Origin: Planctomycetota bacterium | GTDB taxonomy: Bacteria; Planctomycetota; Phycisphaerae; SM23-33 | Reading direction: 5' to 3' | Length of the DNA: 49,213 nucleotides | Assembly (NCBI GenBank): GCA_012729725.1 | Contig: JAAYCO010000048.1 | Span: 1 to 49,213, forward strand | Shown here: positions 42,000-49,213 of the stretch, in pieces | Layout: each line of letters begins with the position of its first letter | Numbering within the stretch: position 1 is the first letter of the stretch | Notes under the pieces: model-generated | Told to the model about the DNA's origin: nothing | The model's input: the letters and a program-made list of their open reading frames with translations, nothing else | Database searches by the model: none | Translations under genes and position numbers: made by a program

Positions 42000-42486
42000 T
42001 TCACTCTGGTTGCTCGGACTCGATTGCTGCCGAGTCTTGACTCAGGCGCCCGCGGATGATCATCAAAAATGGACAAAGGCGAATGCTGCGCGGCGATCAA
42101 GCAGGGGCGTAAGTCAAGCGATGGGCGCGTAGCTTAACCCTTGCGATTGGGCCGGCTAAAACCTGATTCGGAAGGTTGCCAACGTATTACGACGGGAAAC
42201 GACAGAGAATGGCAACCGCCATCAGAACCTGCCGGCGCAGCGCAAATAGTCGCCGCTGCTGCTGGGGAGCGTGTTGCGAGGTTTTATGTAGAAACGATGG
42301 TACATTAGGACATTCTCCGCTTGGAAAACATTATATACTGGAACCGCCGCGAAATGTCAACTCAAGGCCATCATATTTGCCCTGAAAGCCGGCAGCCAGC
42401 CGGCTGTGGCTCATGTCAGCCTAGAATGAAGCTACGCCCGACCGGCGCGGGTGCGCCGGCCAAAATGGCGGCATGGGGAGAGAGTC
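42000..42486. other. Gene-free interval between the epimerase and DUF2795 genes
   Basis: This ~490-nt stretch separates two divergent genes and should contain both promoters. The listed ORFs here have no protein-like features. An AT-rich patch near 42320-42340 (CATTATATACTGG) could hold a -10 element for the rightward gene, but no matching -35 is convincing. Confidence 0.4.
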
Positions 42487-42729
42487 ATGGCGCATCATGA
42501 AGAAGGCAAGAGCGGCAGGGGGAACCCGCAAAACGCTCCAATCGCCGTTGAGAAATATCTTAAAGGGGTCGATTATCCCGCCACCAAAGACGACCTGCTT
42601 GAACATGCACAGGATAGCGGGGCGCCGGAGGATGTGCTCGACATCATCGAGCAGATGGACGACCGCGACTACGAAAGCCCCGTTGACGTGTCAAAGGAAG
42701 TGGCCAAGGTCCATAGGTCCGCAGCCTGA
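42487..42729 (+). CDS. DUF2795-like small protein
   Basis: This 80-residue acidic protein contains VEKYLKGVDYPATKDDLLEHAQDSGAPEDVLDIIEQMDDRDYESPVDVSKEV, the full pattern of the DUF2795 domain (a short helical domain with 'YPA-x-K-x-x-L' and 'L-x-x-L/M-x-D-x-x-Y-x-S-P'). The N-terminus is a short Gly/Lys-rich tail. The function is unknown. The start at 42487 has GGGGAGAG before it; the track start at 42451 adds 12 residues. It is monocistronic. Confidence 0.82.
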   Translation: MAHHEEGKSGRGNPQNAPIAVEKYLKGVDYPATKDDLLEHAQDSGAPEDVLDIIEQMDDRDYESPVDVSKEVAKVHRSAA

Positions 42730-42776
42730 CAGACGCCACGCAATGCCAAACGGGTTTGGCTAGCTGCCAGGCGCCG

Positions 42777-43472
42777 TCAGCCGGCTCGACGCAGGAAGTC
42801 GGGGCCGATCGTAAGGCCGTGCAACCAAGCCTTGGGCAGGGCGTGATATAGAAGCACGGCCAGGATGCCGTGTGAAACGCCCAGCGTAATTATGTTCGGG
42901 CGGCGGATGAAGATGCGGCACCAGACCACGCCCGCGATGAACGTTGCGCCGACGAGCACCCAGTTTGGCGAATGCACGGCTGCGAATGCGGCAGCGGCAA
43001 CGACAGCGCCAGCCCGCCCGGAAACGCCTGCCTGAACCAACCGGCGAAGCATGAACGCCTGAAGCAGGTATTGCTGAGCGATTCCCCATGCGGCGTAAGT
43101 GCAAAGCATCATCGGCAGACGGGCTGGTTTGCTTGCGTGAAACCCCGCTGCCGCAATGCCGACGCCGACGACAATCGCAGCCATTATCGCCGTTGCCGCC
43201 GCCGCTTGCATCGCGGCAGGTCGAAGATTGTCCAGCCGCAATCCGCTATCGGCGGGCGTGTCGCCGGCAAGAAGGTTGACGACTATCGGAAATGCAGCGG
43301 CAAAGATGTAGAAGGCGATCTTGCCCGGCAGATAGCCCTTTATGGGCAGCGCCAGCCAGATGAACGCCGCAAGGGCAGAGAAATACAGCGCCGGGGCCAT
43401 GCAGAGGATGATGCGCCGTTGGACCGGACGCGAAGTCCGGCAAGGCGGACGTAGAATAGATGTTTCGAGCAT
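42777..43472 (-). CDS. CPBP-family membrane protein with altered catalytic motif
   Basis: From the ATG at 43472 this is a 231-residue polytopic protein with about seven hydrophobic helices and the layout of CPBP (Abi/CAAX) intramembrane proteases. Motif 1 is AQQYLLQAFMLRRL where EE-x-x-x-R is usual, motif 2 FAAVHSPNW contains the family's F-x-x-x-H, and motif 3 is GVSHGILAVLLY. The replacement of both glutamates by glutamine argues that the protein is not a classical protease, although this QQ form recurs in a CPBP subgroup (from memory). The ORF track extends 90 codons into the antisense of tRNA-Ala, which is artefactual. Confidence 0.75.
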   Translation of the reverse strand: MLETSILRPPCRTSRPVQRRIILCMAPALYFSALAAFIWLALPIKGYLPGKIAFYIFAAAFPIVVNLLAGDTPADSGLRLDNLRPAAMQAAAATAIMAAIVVGVGIAAAGFHASKPARLPMMLCTYAAWGIAQQYLLQAFMLRRLVQAGVSGRAGAVVAAAAFAAVHSPNWVLVGATFIAGVVWCRIFIRRPNIITLGVSHGILAVLLYHALPKAWLHGLTIGPDFLRRAG

Positions 43473-43557
43473 CGGCGGTTTTATGTCCTTGACGCCGTGA
43501 GGGCGTCGTGCTAAAAAGTTCCCGTTCGCGATAGTATAGTAGTATGATAGCAGTCCC

Positions 43558-43630
43558 GGGGCCGTGGCGCAGTTGGGAGCGCGCTTGCATGGCATGCAAG
43601 AGGTCATGGGTTCGACCCCCATCGGCTCCA
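43558..43630 (+). tRNA. tRNA-Ala (anticodon GGC)
   Basis: This is a complete 73-nt cloverleaf: acceptor GGGGCCG/CGGCTCC, D arm GCGC..GCGC, anticodon stem CTTGC/GCAAG around ATGGCAT (GGC), and T arm ATGGG-TTCGACC-CCCAT. Discriminator A; CCA is not encoded. Confidence 0.95.
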
Positions 43631-43632
43631 TT

Positions 43633-43666
43633 CTTCGTTCGCCGCAACCATAGCGGGCGAACGAAG
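43633..43666 (+). terminator. Hairpin downstream of tRNA-Ala
   Basis: CTTCGTTCGCC and GGCGAACGAAG form a perfect 11-bp stem with a 12-nt loop, starting 2 nt after the tRNA. There is no T run, so it may serve as a processing or attenuation structure rather than a classical terminator. Confidence 0.55.
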
Positions 43667-43800
43667 TTGCCGCGTCGTAGCCGCAGGCTTGGACGGGCGC
43701 AACTCCCTTCATTCCCGCCAACCGCGATGGCGCAAGCATCAAGCAATATCCGTGCTGCTATGGGCGCGCAAAGCTGTTGGCGTGGTAGAATGAACGCGCT

Positions 43801-43894
43801 GGAGGTGACGGGCGACCTGGTGGCGCTCCTGGTCTTCAAAACCAGCGCGGGGCTCAACAAAGCCTCGGGTGGGTTCGATTCCCATTCGCCTCCG
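43801..43894 (+). tRNA. selC: Selenocysteine tRNA (anticodon TCA)
   Basis: This 94-nt tRNA has the features of bacterial tRNA-Sec. The acceptor stem has 8 bp (GGAGGTGA/TCGCCTCC). The anticodon loop CTTCAAA sits between CTGGT and ACCAG, giving anticodon TCA, which reads UGA. A long variable arm is stabilised by CGGGGCT/AGCCTCG, and the T arm is GTGGG-TTCGATT-CCCAT (8+5 acceptor/T stack). Discriminator G; CCA is not encoded. It implies a selenocysteine system (SelA, SelB, SelD) elsewhere in the genome. No selenoprotein is recognised in the window. Confidence 0.93.
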
Positions 43895-43917
43895 TTCAGA
43901 ATGCGCAGGAACAGGAT

Positions 43918-44217
43918 ATGATCAAGGTTCCCCAACCGCCGATAGACCGCAACCGATCATCGGAAGATCGCCGCGCGTGGTTTGGCATGTTCCTGGCTGC
44001 TGTTGCGGCCGGGGCGATCGCGCTGGGCGTGGTCCACCCGCGACAGTGGGTGGTGGACGGAATCGACCGGACACTGGCGGAACACGAACTGGTGGCGCAG
44101 GTCACTCACCGCGTGCCATCCAAGCCCACGGCTGCCGTCGAGACTCTCGCCGCCACGACCAAACCCGCCGACGAACCGCAGGCGCCGAAGAAAGAGCCCG
44201 ATTTTTGCCCTACCTGA
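43918..44217 (+). CDS. Small single-pass membrane protein, unknown function
   Basis: This 99-residue protein has an N-terminal cytoplasmic segment of ~20 residues, one transmembrane helix (FGMFLAAVAAGAIALGVV) and a ~60-residue exported tail rich in Ala/Pro/Thr/Lys (AAVETLAATTKPADEPQAPKKEPDFCPT). It lies directly after selC and 18 nt before the 4Fe-4S membrane protein, so the two are likely one operon. No family is recognised. The frame ends in TGA, but a selenocysteine reading would add only two residues before a TAG. Confidence 0.65.
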   Translation: MIKVPQPPIDRNRSSEDRRAWFGMFLAAVAAGAIALGVVHPRQWVVDGIDRTLAEHELVAQVTHRVPSKPTAAVETLAATTKPADEPQAPKKEPDFCPT

Positions 44218-44235
44218 GTAAACTAGATATGGGTC

Positions 44236-45135
44236 ATGCGTGACATGGCCGAGACTACTTCCACCAGAAGTGCAAAGAGCGTCAAGCGACGCAATCGTCT
44301 GCCGCGCCTGCGCCCATGGGTGCAGACGTTGTTCCTGAGCGTGTGGCTTGCGCCGATCTCTTATGTTCACGGCATCCCCGGCTGCGTGCTTCACTGCTAC
44401 GCGTGCCCGCTGGCCAGTTTCGCCTGCCCGATAGGCGTTGCGGCCCAGTTTTCGGCAATGCATGCCCTTCCGCTGATGGTGTTCGGGGCGGTGGTGCTTG
44501 CGGGTTCGCTGGTGGGGTCGCTGGTGTGCGGGTGGGCGTGCCCGTTCGGATTCATCCAGGATTTGCTTGGCAGAATCAGGTCGGTGAAATTCCGCCTGCC
44601 CGCGTGGACAGGATACTTCAGATATGTAGTGCTCCTGGTTGCCGTCGTGGCAGTGCCTTATTTCTGGGGCACGGGTCACAGTTTGTTCATCTGCCGCATC
44701 TGCCCGTCGGGCGCGCTTGAAGGCGGCGTTGGGCAAATCATCTACCGAGCGGCGACCGGTCAGCATATTTACTGGCCAAGCGCCGCCAAGTGGGCCATTC
44801 TTGCCGCGTTTGTGGTGGCCGCGATTGTGACATACCGGCCGTGGTGCAAGGTCTTTTGCCCCCTGGGCGGGGTGTTGGCGCTGTTCAACCGCATCAGCGT
44901 GTTTCACATGCGATACGAATCCAGCGCCTGCACCGAGTGCAACACGTGCCGCAGCCGGTGCATGCTTGGCGTAAACGTCGATCAATCCGCCAATTCGGCG
45001 TCATGCATCCGTTGCCTCGAATGCACCAAGTGCGGCGCGATCCAACCGGCGGTGGGGTTCGGCAGAAGGCCCAAAGACGCCAAAGACCAGCTCGACCAAT
45101 CGCGGGCCGCCACGCCGGACCAGAAGCGGGTTTAG
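44236..45135 (+). CDS. NapH/polyferredoxin-like 4Fe-4S membrane protein
   Basis: This 299-residue protein has about five transmembrane helices and the CXXXCP motifs of the NapH/NosR-type electron-transfer family: YACPLASFACPIG, CGWACPFGFIQDLLG and CKVFCPLGGVLALFNRI. It has a C-terminal pair of ferredoxin-like clusters (CTECNTCRSRC; CIRCLECTKCG). It probably carries electrons between the quinone pool and a periplasmic partner; the partner is not in the window. It is co-directional with the small membrane protein upstream. Start: the ATG at 44236 or the ATG at 44245. Confidence 0.88.
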   Translation: MRDMAETTSTRSAKSVKRRNRLPRLRPWVQTLFLSVWLAPISYVHGIPGCVLHCYACPLASFACPIGVAAQFSAMHALPLMVFGAVVLAGSLVGSLVCGWACPFGFIQDLLGRIRSVKFRLPAWTGYFRYVVLLVAVVAVPYFWGTGHSLFICRICPSGALEGGVGQIIYRAATGQHIYWPSAAKWAILAAFVVAAIVTYRPWCKVFCPLGGVLALFNRISVFHMRYESSACTECNTCRSRCMLGVNVDQSANSASCIRCLECTKCGAIQPAVGFGRRPKDAKDQLDQSRAATPDQKRV

Positions 45136-45136
45136 G

Positions 45137-47194
45137 TCATTTCCAGCGGATGCACACGAACATCGGCCGGTCGTAAGGAATGGAAGCGTCGCAACGTATT
45201 GTTATGTGCCGGCCTTTCTTTCGAGCCTTCAGGCTTGACGATGCCCGCCATTGCCCCGACGTGTTGAGCAACTGCATTTGGGCAACGTCGCGAGCGTCGG
45301 TGAGCTCGAATTCAGCGAACGGCCAGGGGTCCAGGGAAAGGTTGAACAGGCCAAGCAGCGTCTTGTCGCCGCAGTCCCTTCGCAGCGCCAGCGGGTAGAC
45401 GCCGCCGCCGGTGGCAAGCACGGCCGCCGAGCCTCGCGACAACCAGCGAACGGCGCCCTGGTATTGCCTCTGGCGGGCCGGATTGAGAAACGCCTTGCCG
45501 AAGACGCTTGTGATATCCCATGCGTGCACGACAACCCTGCCGCCAAGACTGTTCTCAAACGCGATCATCGCCGGCGGGCCCGCCTTCATGTCAGGATCTA
45601 CAAGCCTGCTGACAATCCTTGCGCCGCTTACCGGCGAGAGCATCGAAAACGGCGGATCGCCGCCGAGGTGCGGCAGGCGGGTAGTGACGAGCGTCTTCGG
45701 CCCGCCGCCGAAATGGGCATCCGTTATTTCCTCAGCAGCCCATGCGCCCAGGGAATCCATCGGCGCGGGCGGTGCGATTCGCTTGAGCCCGATGTTCCGG
45801 GCGAAGCCGCGCTCGGCCAGCACGCAGGCAGCGGGGGCGTCAAGCAGCAGCGAGCCGCAAAGAAGCTCGCGAATCTCGCGGTCGCCGAAGGCGCGCAATA
45901 CCTGTCCGCATGCGGCTGTCACGTTCGACTCGTCGTAGGTCGTCGGAATGCCCATGGCTTCGAGGGCCTGCATCATCTCCTGGCCTTCTTCATAAAGGCT
46001 CGCGTATTGCGGCGGGCTTTCAAGTTGTTTGGCCCGGCTGGCGTCGTCATGGTGCAGCAGCCTGACGCCCCTGAATTTGCCCTCCAGCTGCGACACCTTC
46101 GCAAGGCCGGTGAGAAACGCCTTGCGGTCGCCGAGCATCTGGCCCATGGACGGGTCCGCCTGCATCGGCGTTCCGCAATGGTCGAAGAGGTTCAGCGTTA
46201 CGCCGTGGGCGGAGTAGGCGAACGAAATCGCCATTTCCAGAAACGTGAATGCCGTGCTCTTGGAGTAAGCAGTGAAAGGCGCGTTTTCGACCTCGGTCTG
46301 TTCGGTCGTGCCCGGCGGCATGCAGTGGCGCGTCAGCTTGATCGAGTCATGCGAGTAGTAGAACCCGCGTAGTTCGCTTTCGGCGTAGTTTCCCATGGGC
46401 GGCCGGCTCAGCAGCGGCATGCCGTCGGCGAGGGCGTCGGCGAAGCGTCGCCACTGTCGCCCTTCCATGCAGTGAAGCCGGGGACCGCTGGACATCAGCC
46501 CCATGCGGGTCTGCGGGCTGATCTCGTGAACCGCGCCCGCCAGGAATGCGACGGTATCGATCATCAACTCGCCTTGCAGGTCCAGCCAGGCCTTTCGCCA
46601 CGGGTGGGGCCTGCCGGGCGATAGCAGAGCATTGACGAGCTGCTCGCGCGTGACCTTTTGGCCGATAATCTGCGAAAACCGCTTCATGTGCAGCGGGCAG
46701 AAGCAGCCGAACCTGACGGGAAGGTGGTTGAAGGTGCGAATGTCATCTTCAACCCATATCACCGCGGGCTTCGTCTGGGCGTAGATTTGCCATACCTGCC
46801 GCGTGTGGCTGCGCCATGCCGGGTCGATGGGGCAGGCGCAGACGCGGCAGGTAGTTCCGTCGTGACCCACCATGCCCTGCATGCCGCGAACTTCGCTGAG
46901 GGAATCCCTGCCGCGATCACAATGACCAACGGTTATCCATGGATTGAGCGAGTACACGACGCCAAGCGATTCCATCGCCTCCCGAACGCGAAACAGACGC
47001 TTCTGGTAGTTCTTGGCCCACTGAATCGGCGGCTGGCCGTGGAAGAACTCCTCGGTGTCTATCTTGACGATCAGTTCATCCACCCTATAGCGGGGCAGTT
47101 GAGTCTTCAGTTCTTCAAGCAGCTCGTCAAATCGCCACGGCGGCAGCGTTCTGCGAAGTGCGTACCATGCATGAGGGGGCTTGTTGGTGGGCAT
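45137..47194 (-). CDS. Putative glycoside-hydrolase-like TIM-barrel protein
   Basis: From the ATG at 47194 (chosen because the track start at 47242 overlaps the LacI stop) this is a ~685-residue soluble protein. The N-terminal ~400 residues have a barrel-like rhythm with acidic strand ends (DELIVKIDTEEFF; AVIWVEDDIRTFNH; GVTLNLFDHCGTP) and a Cys-rich loop. A beta-sandwich-like C-terminus follows (GRVVVHAWDITSVFG; LFNLSLDPWPFAEFELTDA). The 'VIWVEDD' segment could hold the acid/base. It sits 20 nt after a LacI gene, so sugar control is likely. It may belong to the GH42/GH-A-like planctomycete proteins; the family is not certain. Confidence 0.62.
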   Translation of the reverse strand: MPTNKPPHAWYALRRTLPPWRFDELLEELKTQLPRYRVDELIVKIDTEEFFHGQPPIQWAKNYQKRLFRVREAMESLGVVYSLNPWITVGHCDRGRDSLSEVRGMQGMVGHDGTTCRVCACPIDPAWRSHTRQVWQIYAQTKPAVIWVEDDIRTFNHLPVRFGCFCPLHMKRFSQIIGQKVTREQLVNALLSPGRPHPWRKAWLDLQGELMIDTVAFLAGAVHEISPQTRMGLMSSGPRLHCMEGRQWRRFADALADGMPLLSRPPMGNYAESELRGFYYSHDSIKLTRHCMPPGTTEQTEVENAPFTAYSKSTAFTFLEMAISFAYSAHGVTLNLFDHCGTPMQADPSMGQMLGDRKAFLTGLAKVSQLEGKFRGVRLLHHDDASRAKQLESPPQYASLYEEGQEMMQALEAMGIPTTYDESNVTAACGQVLRAFGDREIRELLCGSLLLDAPAACVLAERGFARNIGLKRIAPPAPMDSLGAWAAEEITDAHFGGGPKTLVTTRLPHLGGDPPFSMLSPVSGARIVSRLVDPDMKAGPPAMIAFENSLGGRVVVHAWDITSVFGKAFLNPARQRQYQGAVRWLSRGSAAVLATGGGVYPLALRRDCGDKTLLGLFNLSLDPWPFAEFELTDARDVAQMQLLNTSGQWRASSSLKARKKGRHITIRCDASIPYDRPMFVCIRWK

Positions 47195-47213
47195 TGTGTG
47201 CTGGCTTTTCGCT

Positions 47214-48284
47214 TTAAACCGCGGTGGATTCCCTTGCCACAATGGAGGCCTTCACGAGAACCTGCTTATCGACCACCTCCTGGCCGCCGTACATTCGCAT
47301 GGCCATGTCGGCGATCCTTCTGCCGATTTCGTCGTTGCTCCAGTTGAAGCTGGTGATGGACGGCTCGTAATACTCGGCCAGCGGGCTGTCGTCGACGGCG
47401 ACTATCGCGACATCCCGCGGGATGGCCAGTCCGACAGTCTTGAGGTATTTTGCCGCGAAGACGGCACTTCGGCCACAGGTGGCGAAAATGGCGTCGATCT
47501 TCAGCTTCGCGACCAGTTCGTGCATCACCGCGGGCATGATCGAGGGCGACGCCTCGTTCGAAACCCCCAGGCACCTGAGCAGGTTGTGGTCGAATTCGAT
47601 GCCGCTTTCGGCGAGGCCCGCGCGGTAGCCCCCGCAGAAATCGCGGATGACGTTGTACGCCATCGACCCAAGCGAGACGAAGGCAATTCTCTTTCTGCCG
47701 ATTTTGTGCAGGTGGTTCACCGCCTGGCGCGCGATGTCGGCGTGATCAAGCCCGACGAAGTGAACCTCCTGGTCCACGACGGCGGGGGAGTCTACGAATA
47801 TCACGTGTTTGAACCCGGCGAAGACCTGCCTGAATTCGGTGCCAGCGCCCGGGTAGTCGTGCGCGAAGCATATCACGCCTTCGATGCCTCTCGATTGGAA
47901 CGTTCTGCTGTGCTGCTGCATGGCCTGCATGTCGTCGTGAATCTGCATGATGAGCAGGTCGAGCTTGTGGGCCTTGAGTGCGGCAGTGACGGCGGCCAAC
48001 TGGGAATACTTGTTCCATGGGGCGTGGGTGTCGATGATCGCGCCGAGCATGCTGCTGCTTCCGCCCGCAAGCTGCCTTGCGGCGTAGTTGGGAATGTATC
48101 CCAGCTTGTCGGCGGCCCTGATAACCTTCTGGCTTGTCTTCGGGCCTACCCGTACGTTTCCGCCCGCGCCGTTAAGTACGCGCGCCACGGTGGCCAAAGA
48201 CACGCCCGTTTCCCGGGCGACGTCAACCAGTCGTATTCTGCCGCCGACTTTTCCTGATGCTGTCCTGTCCATAGTGCCGCTCAT
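47214..48284 (-). CDS. LacI family transcriptional regulator
   Basis: This 356-residue protein has an N-terminal LacI headpiece, RIRLVDVARETGVSLATVARVLNGAGG...KVIRAADKLGYIPNYAARQLAG (helix-turn-helix and hinge), and a periplasmic-binding-protein-like effector domain with IEGVICFAHDY, VDSPAVVDQEVHFVGLDHADIARQAVNHL and AIVAVDDSPLAEYYEPSITSF. It probably controls the downstream glycosidase-like gene and itself; an AAACGTTT-centred palindrome lies just upstream of its start. The effector is probably a sugar. Confidence 0.93.
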   Translation of the reverse strand: MSGTMDRTASGKVGGRIRLVDVARETGVSLATVARVLNGAGGNVRVGPKTSQKVIRAADKLGYIPNYAARQLAGGSSSMLGAIIDTHAPWNKYSQLAAVTAALKAHKLDLLIMQIHDDMQAMQQHSRTFQSRGIEGVICFAHDYPGAGTEFRQVFAGFKHVIFVDSPAVVDQEVHFVGLDHADIARQAVNHLHKIGRKRIAFVSLGSMAYNVIRDFCGGYRAGLAESGIEFDHNLLRCLGVSNEASPSIMPAVMHELVAKLKIDAIFATCGRSAVFAAKYLKTVGLAIPRDVAIVAVDDSPLAEYYEPSITSFNWSNDEIGRRIADMAMRMYGGQEVVDKQVLVKASIVARESTAV

Positions 48285-48288
48285 AATG

Positions 48289-48304
48289 ATTAAACGTTTT
48301 CAAT
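48289..48304. promoter_or_regulatory. LacI-type operator candidate
   Basis: ATTAAACGTTTTCAAT, centred on the palindrome AAACGTTT with a CG core as in LacI/CcpA-type operators, lies 5-20 nt upstream of the lacI-family start codon. It suggests autoregulation. A second similar site (AACCGGTT, 48472-48479) lies further upstream. Confidence 0.55.
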
Positions 48305-48738
48305 CTCCAATTGTAACTGCATCCGCTATTCCTGTCAACCAAGAAGAATTGCCTTATGGCGTGCAATCATGATATTGCCAAAACCCTTTGTTACCAGGCT
48401 TTTGAGCCACATCGGCGTCGGCCGGCGACTTCTATCTCAAGTGCGGGCAGATGCTGGCGAAAACGTGGATTAACCGGTTTCATCTATGGTTAAAGTCAAT
48501 TTTGCGGAAAAAAGCTCGTGACCCCGTCCCAAATCTAGCGAGAACTATCCATGGCATGCAATGACATACTGCATAAGGACATGGAAGGCAAATACATAAA
48601 GACTTATCTGTTAAAGAGTTATGGCACTTAATGCCCGCGCCGCTCATGCTTCCGGCGCTTGATGATGAAACATGCGCATGCAATCAAATACGCTATCATT
48701 AAGAATAGGCCAAAGAGATACGGGAGGCGGAATTATAG
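48305..48738. other. Gene-free interval with a second operator-like site
   Basis: These ~430 nt lie between the divergent LacI and secreted-protein genes. An AACCGGTT palindrome within ATTAACCGGTTTCAT is at 48472. The minus-strand ORF at 48480 (67 codons) has no convincing features. The rest shows nothing recognisable. Confidence 0.4.
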
Positions 48739-48767
48739 TTGACAAGATTAAGCGCTCTCATTACAAT
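48739..48767 (+). promoter_or_regulatory. Near-consensus sigma-70 promoter of the secreted-protein gene
   Basis: A perfect TTGACA, a 17-nt spacer and TACAAT lie 73 nt upstream of the start codon at 48840. This is the strongest promoter match in the window. Confidence 0.8.
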
Positions 48768-48776
48768 CGGGTCAGT

Positions 48777-48800
48777 CGGTCAACTCCAGAGAGTTAACCG
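48777..48800. promoter_or_regulatory. Inverted repeat in the leader of the secreted-protein gene
   Basis: CGGTCAACTC and GAGTTAACCG form an inverted repeat (9 of 10 pairs) with a 4-nt loop, starting about 10 nt downstream of the -10 box. It could be an operator, since GTTAACCG resembles the AACCGGTT site upstream, or an mRNA hairpin. Confidence 0.5.
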
Positions 48801-48839
48801 GGTGCATTGCGAAACATCGTCTTAATCAAGGAGAGGCAG

Positions 48840-49213
48840 ATGAAAATGATGAAGGTTGGCACGGCTGTGATGGTTGCAGTGCTGTTGGCGACGGGCGCGA
48901 TTGCTCAGGCGGCATTTGTCGGCAGCTTCATTGATGTTCCCGAAGAATCGGTCCTCGCGACCCAGTTCGACGGGCACTGGTTCACCTATGGAACCACGGG
49001 CCAGATGACAAAGTTCACAGCGGCGGATGTCTACAGCTACCACAACATCAGCTTCAATAGTGACGGCAAGATCTACTGCCCCGGTTCTGCGCCCAGCGAG
49101 CAGACGGGTTACGTCGTGTACGCCTTTAAGGCCGCCGAGGGCGAGAAGATCGATCAGTTCAAGTACGGCTTCACGGTCTATCCGGCCGGCGGCGGCACGT
49201 ACGGCACTGCCGA
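48840..49213 (+). CDS. Secreted protein, N-terminal part (cut by window end)
   Basis: The ORF track omits this open frame because it runs off the window. It starts ATG at 48840 after AAGGAGAGGC and encodes MKMMKVGTAVMVAVLLATGAIAQAA, a classical signal peptide. At least 100 residues follow with an aromatic/Gly-rich beta-type composition (FDGHWFTYGTTGQ, YSYHNISFNSDGKIYCPG, YVVYAFKAAEGEKID). There is no stop before the end. A strong promoter lies upstream. It is probably an exported or PEP-CTERM-type structural protein; the C-terminus is not visible, so the class is uncertain. Confidence 0.75.
   Translation, partial: MKMMKVGTAVMVAVLLATGAIAQAAFVGSFIDVPEESVLATQFDGHWFTYGTTGQMTKFTAADVYSYHNISFNSDGKIYCPGSAPSEQTGYVVYAFKAAEGEKIDQFKYGFTVYPAGGGTYGTA

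Noticed and set aside
42121-42190. tRNA-like start (GGGCGCGTAGCTTAA)
   Set aside because: No anticodon arm, T arm or 3' acceptor strand can be paired with it.
43918-44226. TGA of the small membrane protein as a selenocysteine codon, because selC is adjacent
   Set aside because: Reading through adds only two residues before TAG, and no SECIS-like hairpin follows.
45251-48257. Plus-strand ORFs of 358-373 codons opposite the glycosidase-like and LacI genes
   Set aside because: Antisense shadows; the opposite frames are conserved families.

Overview
The window comes from a GC-rich bacterium that looks like a member of the Planctomycetota, probably a Phycisphaerae-like lineage. The support is a PVC-type 'small basic protein', PEP-CTERM exported proteins, Gfo/Idh oxidoreductases, a LacI regulator beside a glycosidase-like gene, a large Ser/Thr kinase, and many planctomycete-style membrane orphans. 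No phage or plasmid backbone is visible. Taxonomy is inferred from gene content only.

Layout. 1-2.6 kb: tRNA-Lys, a small membrane protein, a YkgJ-type Cys-cluster protein, an HU protein with a clear terminator, and tRNA-Ser with a degenerate duplication of its 3' end. 2.6-5.3 kb: compact thiSFGH operon for the thiazole half of thiamine. 5.3-6.3 kb: convergent alpha/beta hydrolase. 6.7-12.2 kb: the most striking locus, a diversity-generating retroelement (DGR). A membrane-anchored Ser/Thr kinase with a CsgG/LpoB-like domain ends in an FGE-sulfatase (C-type-lectin-fold) domain whose last ~40 codons look like a variable region. It is followed by avd and a DGR-type reverse transcriptase. About 20 nt of an apparent template repeat remain at the 3' end of the RT. 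The template is then cut off by two tandem ~294-bp units carrying a REP-like hairpin and a decayed RAYT transposase start. 12.2-15.7 kb: minimal zincin, Gfo/Idh oxidoreductase, membrane protein, TatD nuclease.

15.8-28.8 kb is a flagellar export/motor operon: MerR-like regulator, a FliF-FliG fusion, fliH, fliI, fliJ-like, a minimal fliN, fliO, fliP, fliQ, fliR, flhB, flhA, flhF, flhG and, after a promoter gap, the sigma-28 gene fliA. Most genes overlap by a few bases. Two features are unusual. The M-ring protein is fused directly to the FliG middle and C-terminal domains, and FlhB stops before its NPTH autocleavage domain.

28.9-42.0 kb: dapF with a strong terminator, a frameshifted PEP-CTERM protein, aminotransferase, small basic protein, SPOR-like membrane protein, transglutaminase, tRNA-dihydrouridine synthase, a large polytopic membrane protein with a repeat-like C-terminus, Gfo/Idh oxidoreductase, a universal-stress/PTS-EIIA fusion, an orphan HicB-like protein and a TIM-barrel epimerase. 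42.5-45.1 kb: DUF2795 protein, CPBP-like membrane protein, tRNA-Ala, selenocysteine tRNA (selC), a small membrane protein and a NapH-like 4Fe-4S membrane protein. 45.1-49.2 kb: a glycosidase-like protein behind a LacI regulator, then a divergent secreted protein cut by the window end, with a near-consensus sigma-70 promoter and operator-like palindromes between them.
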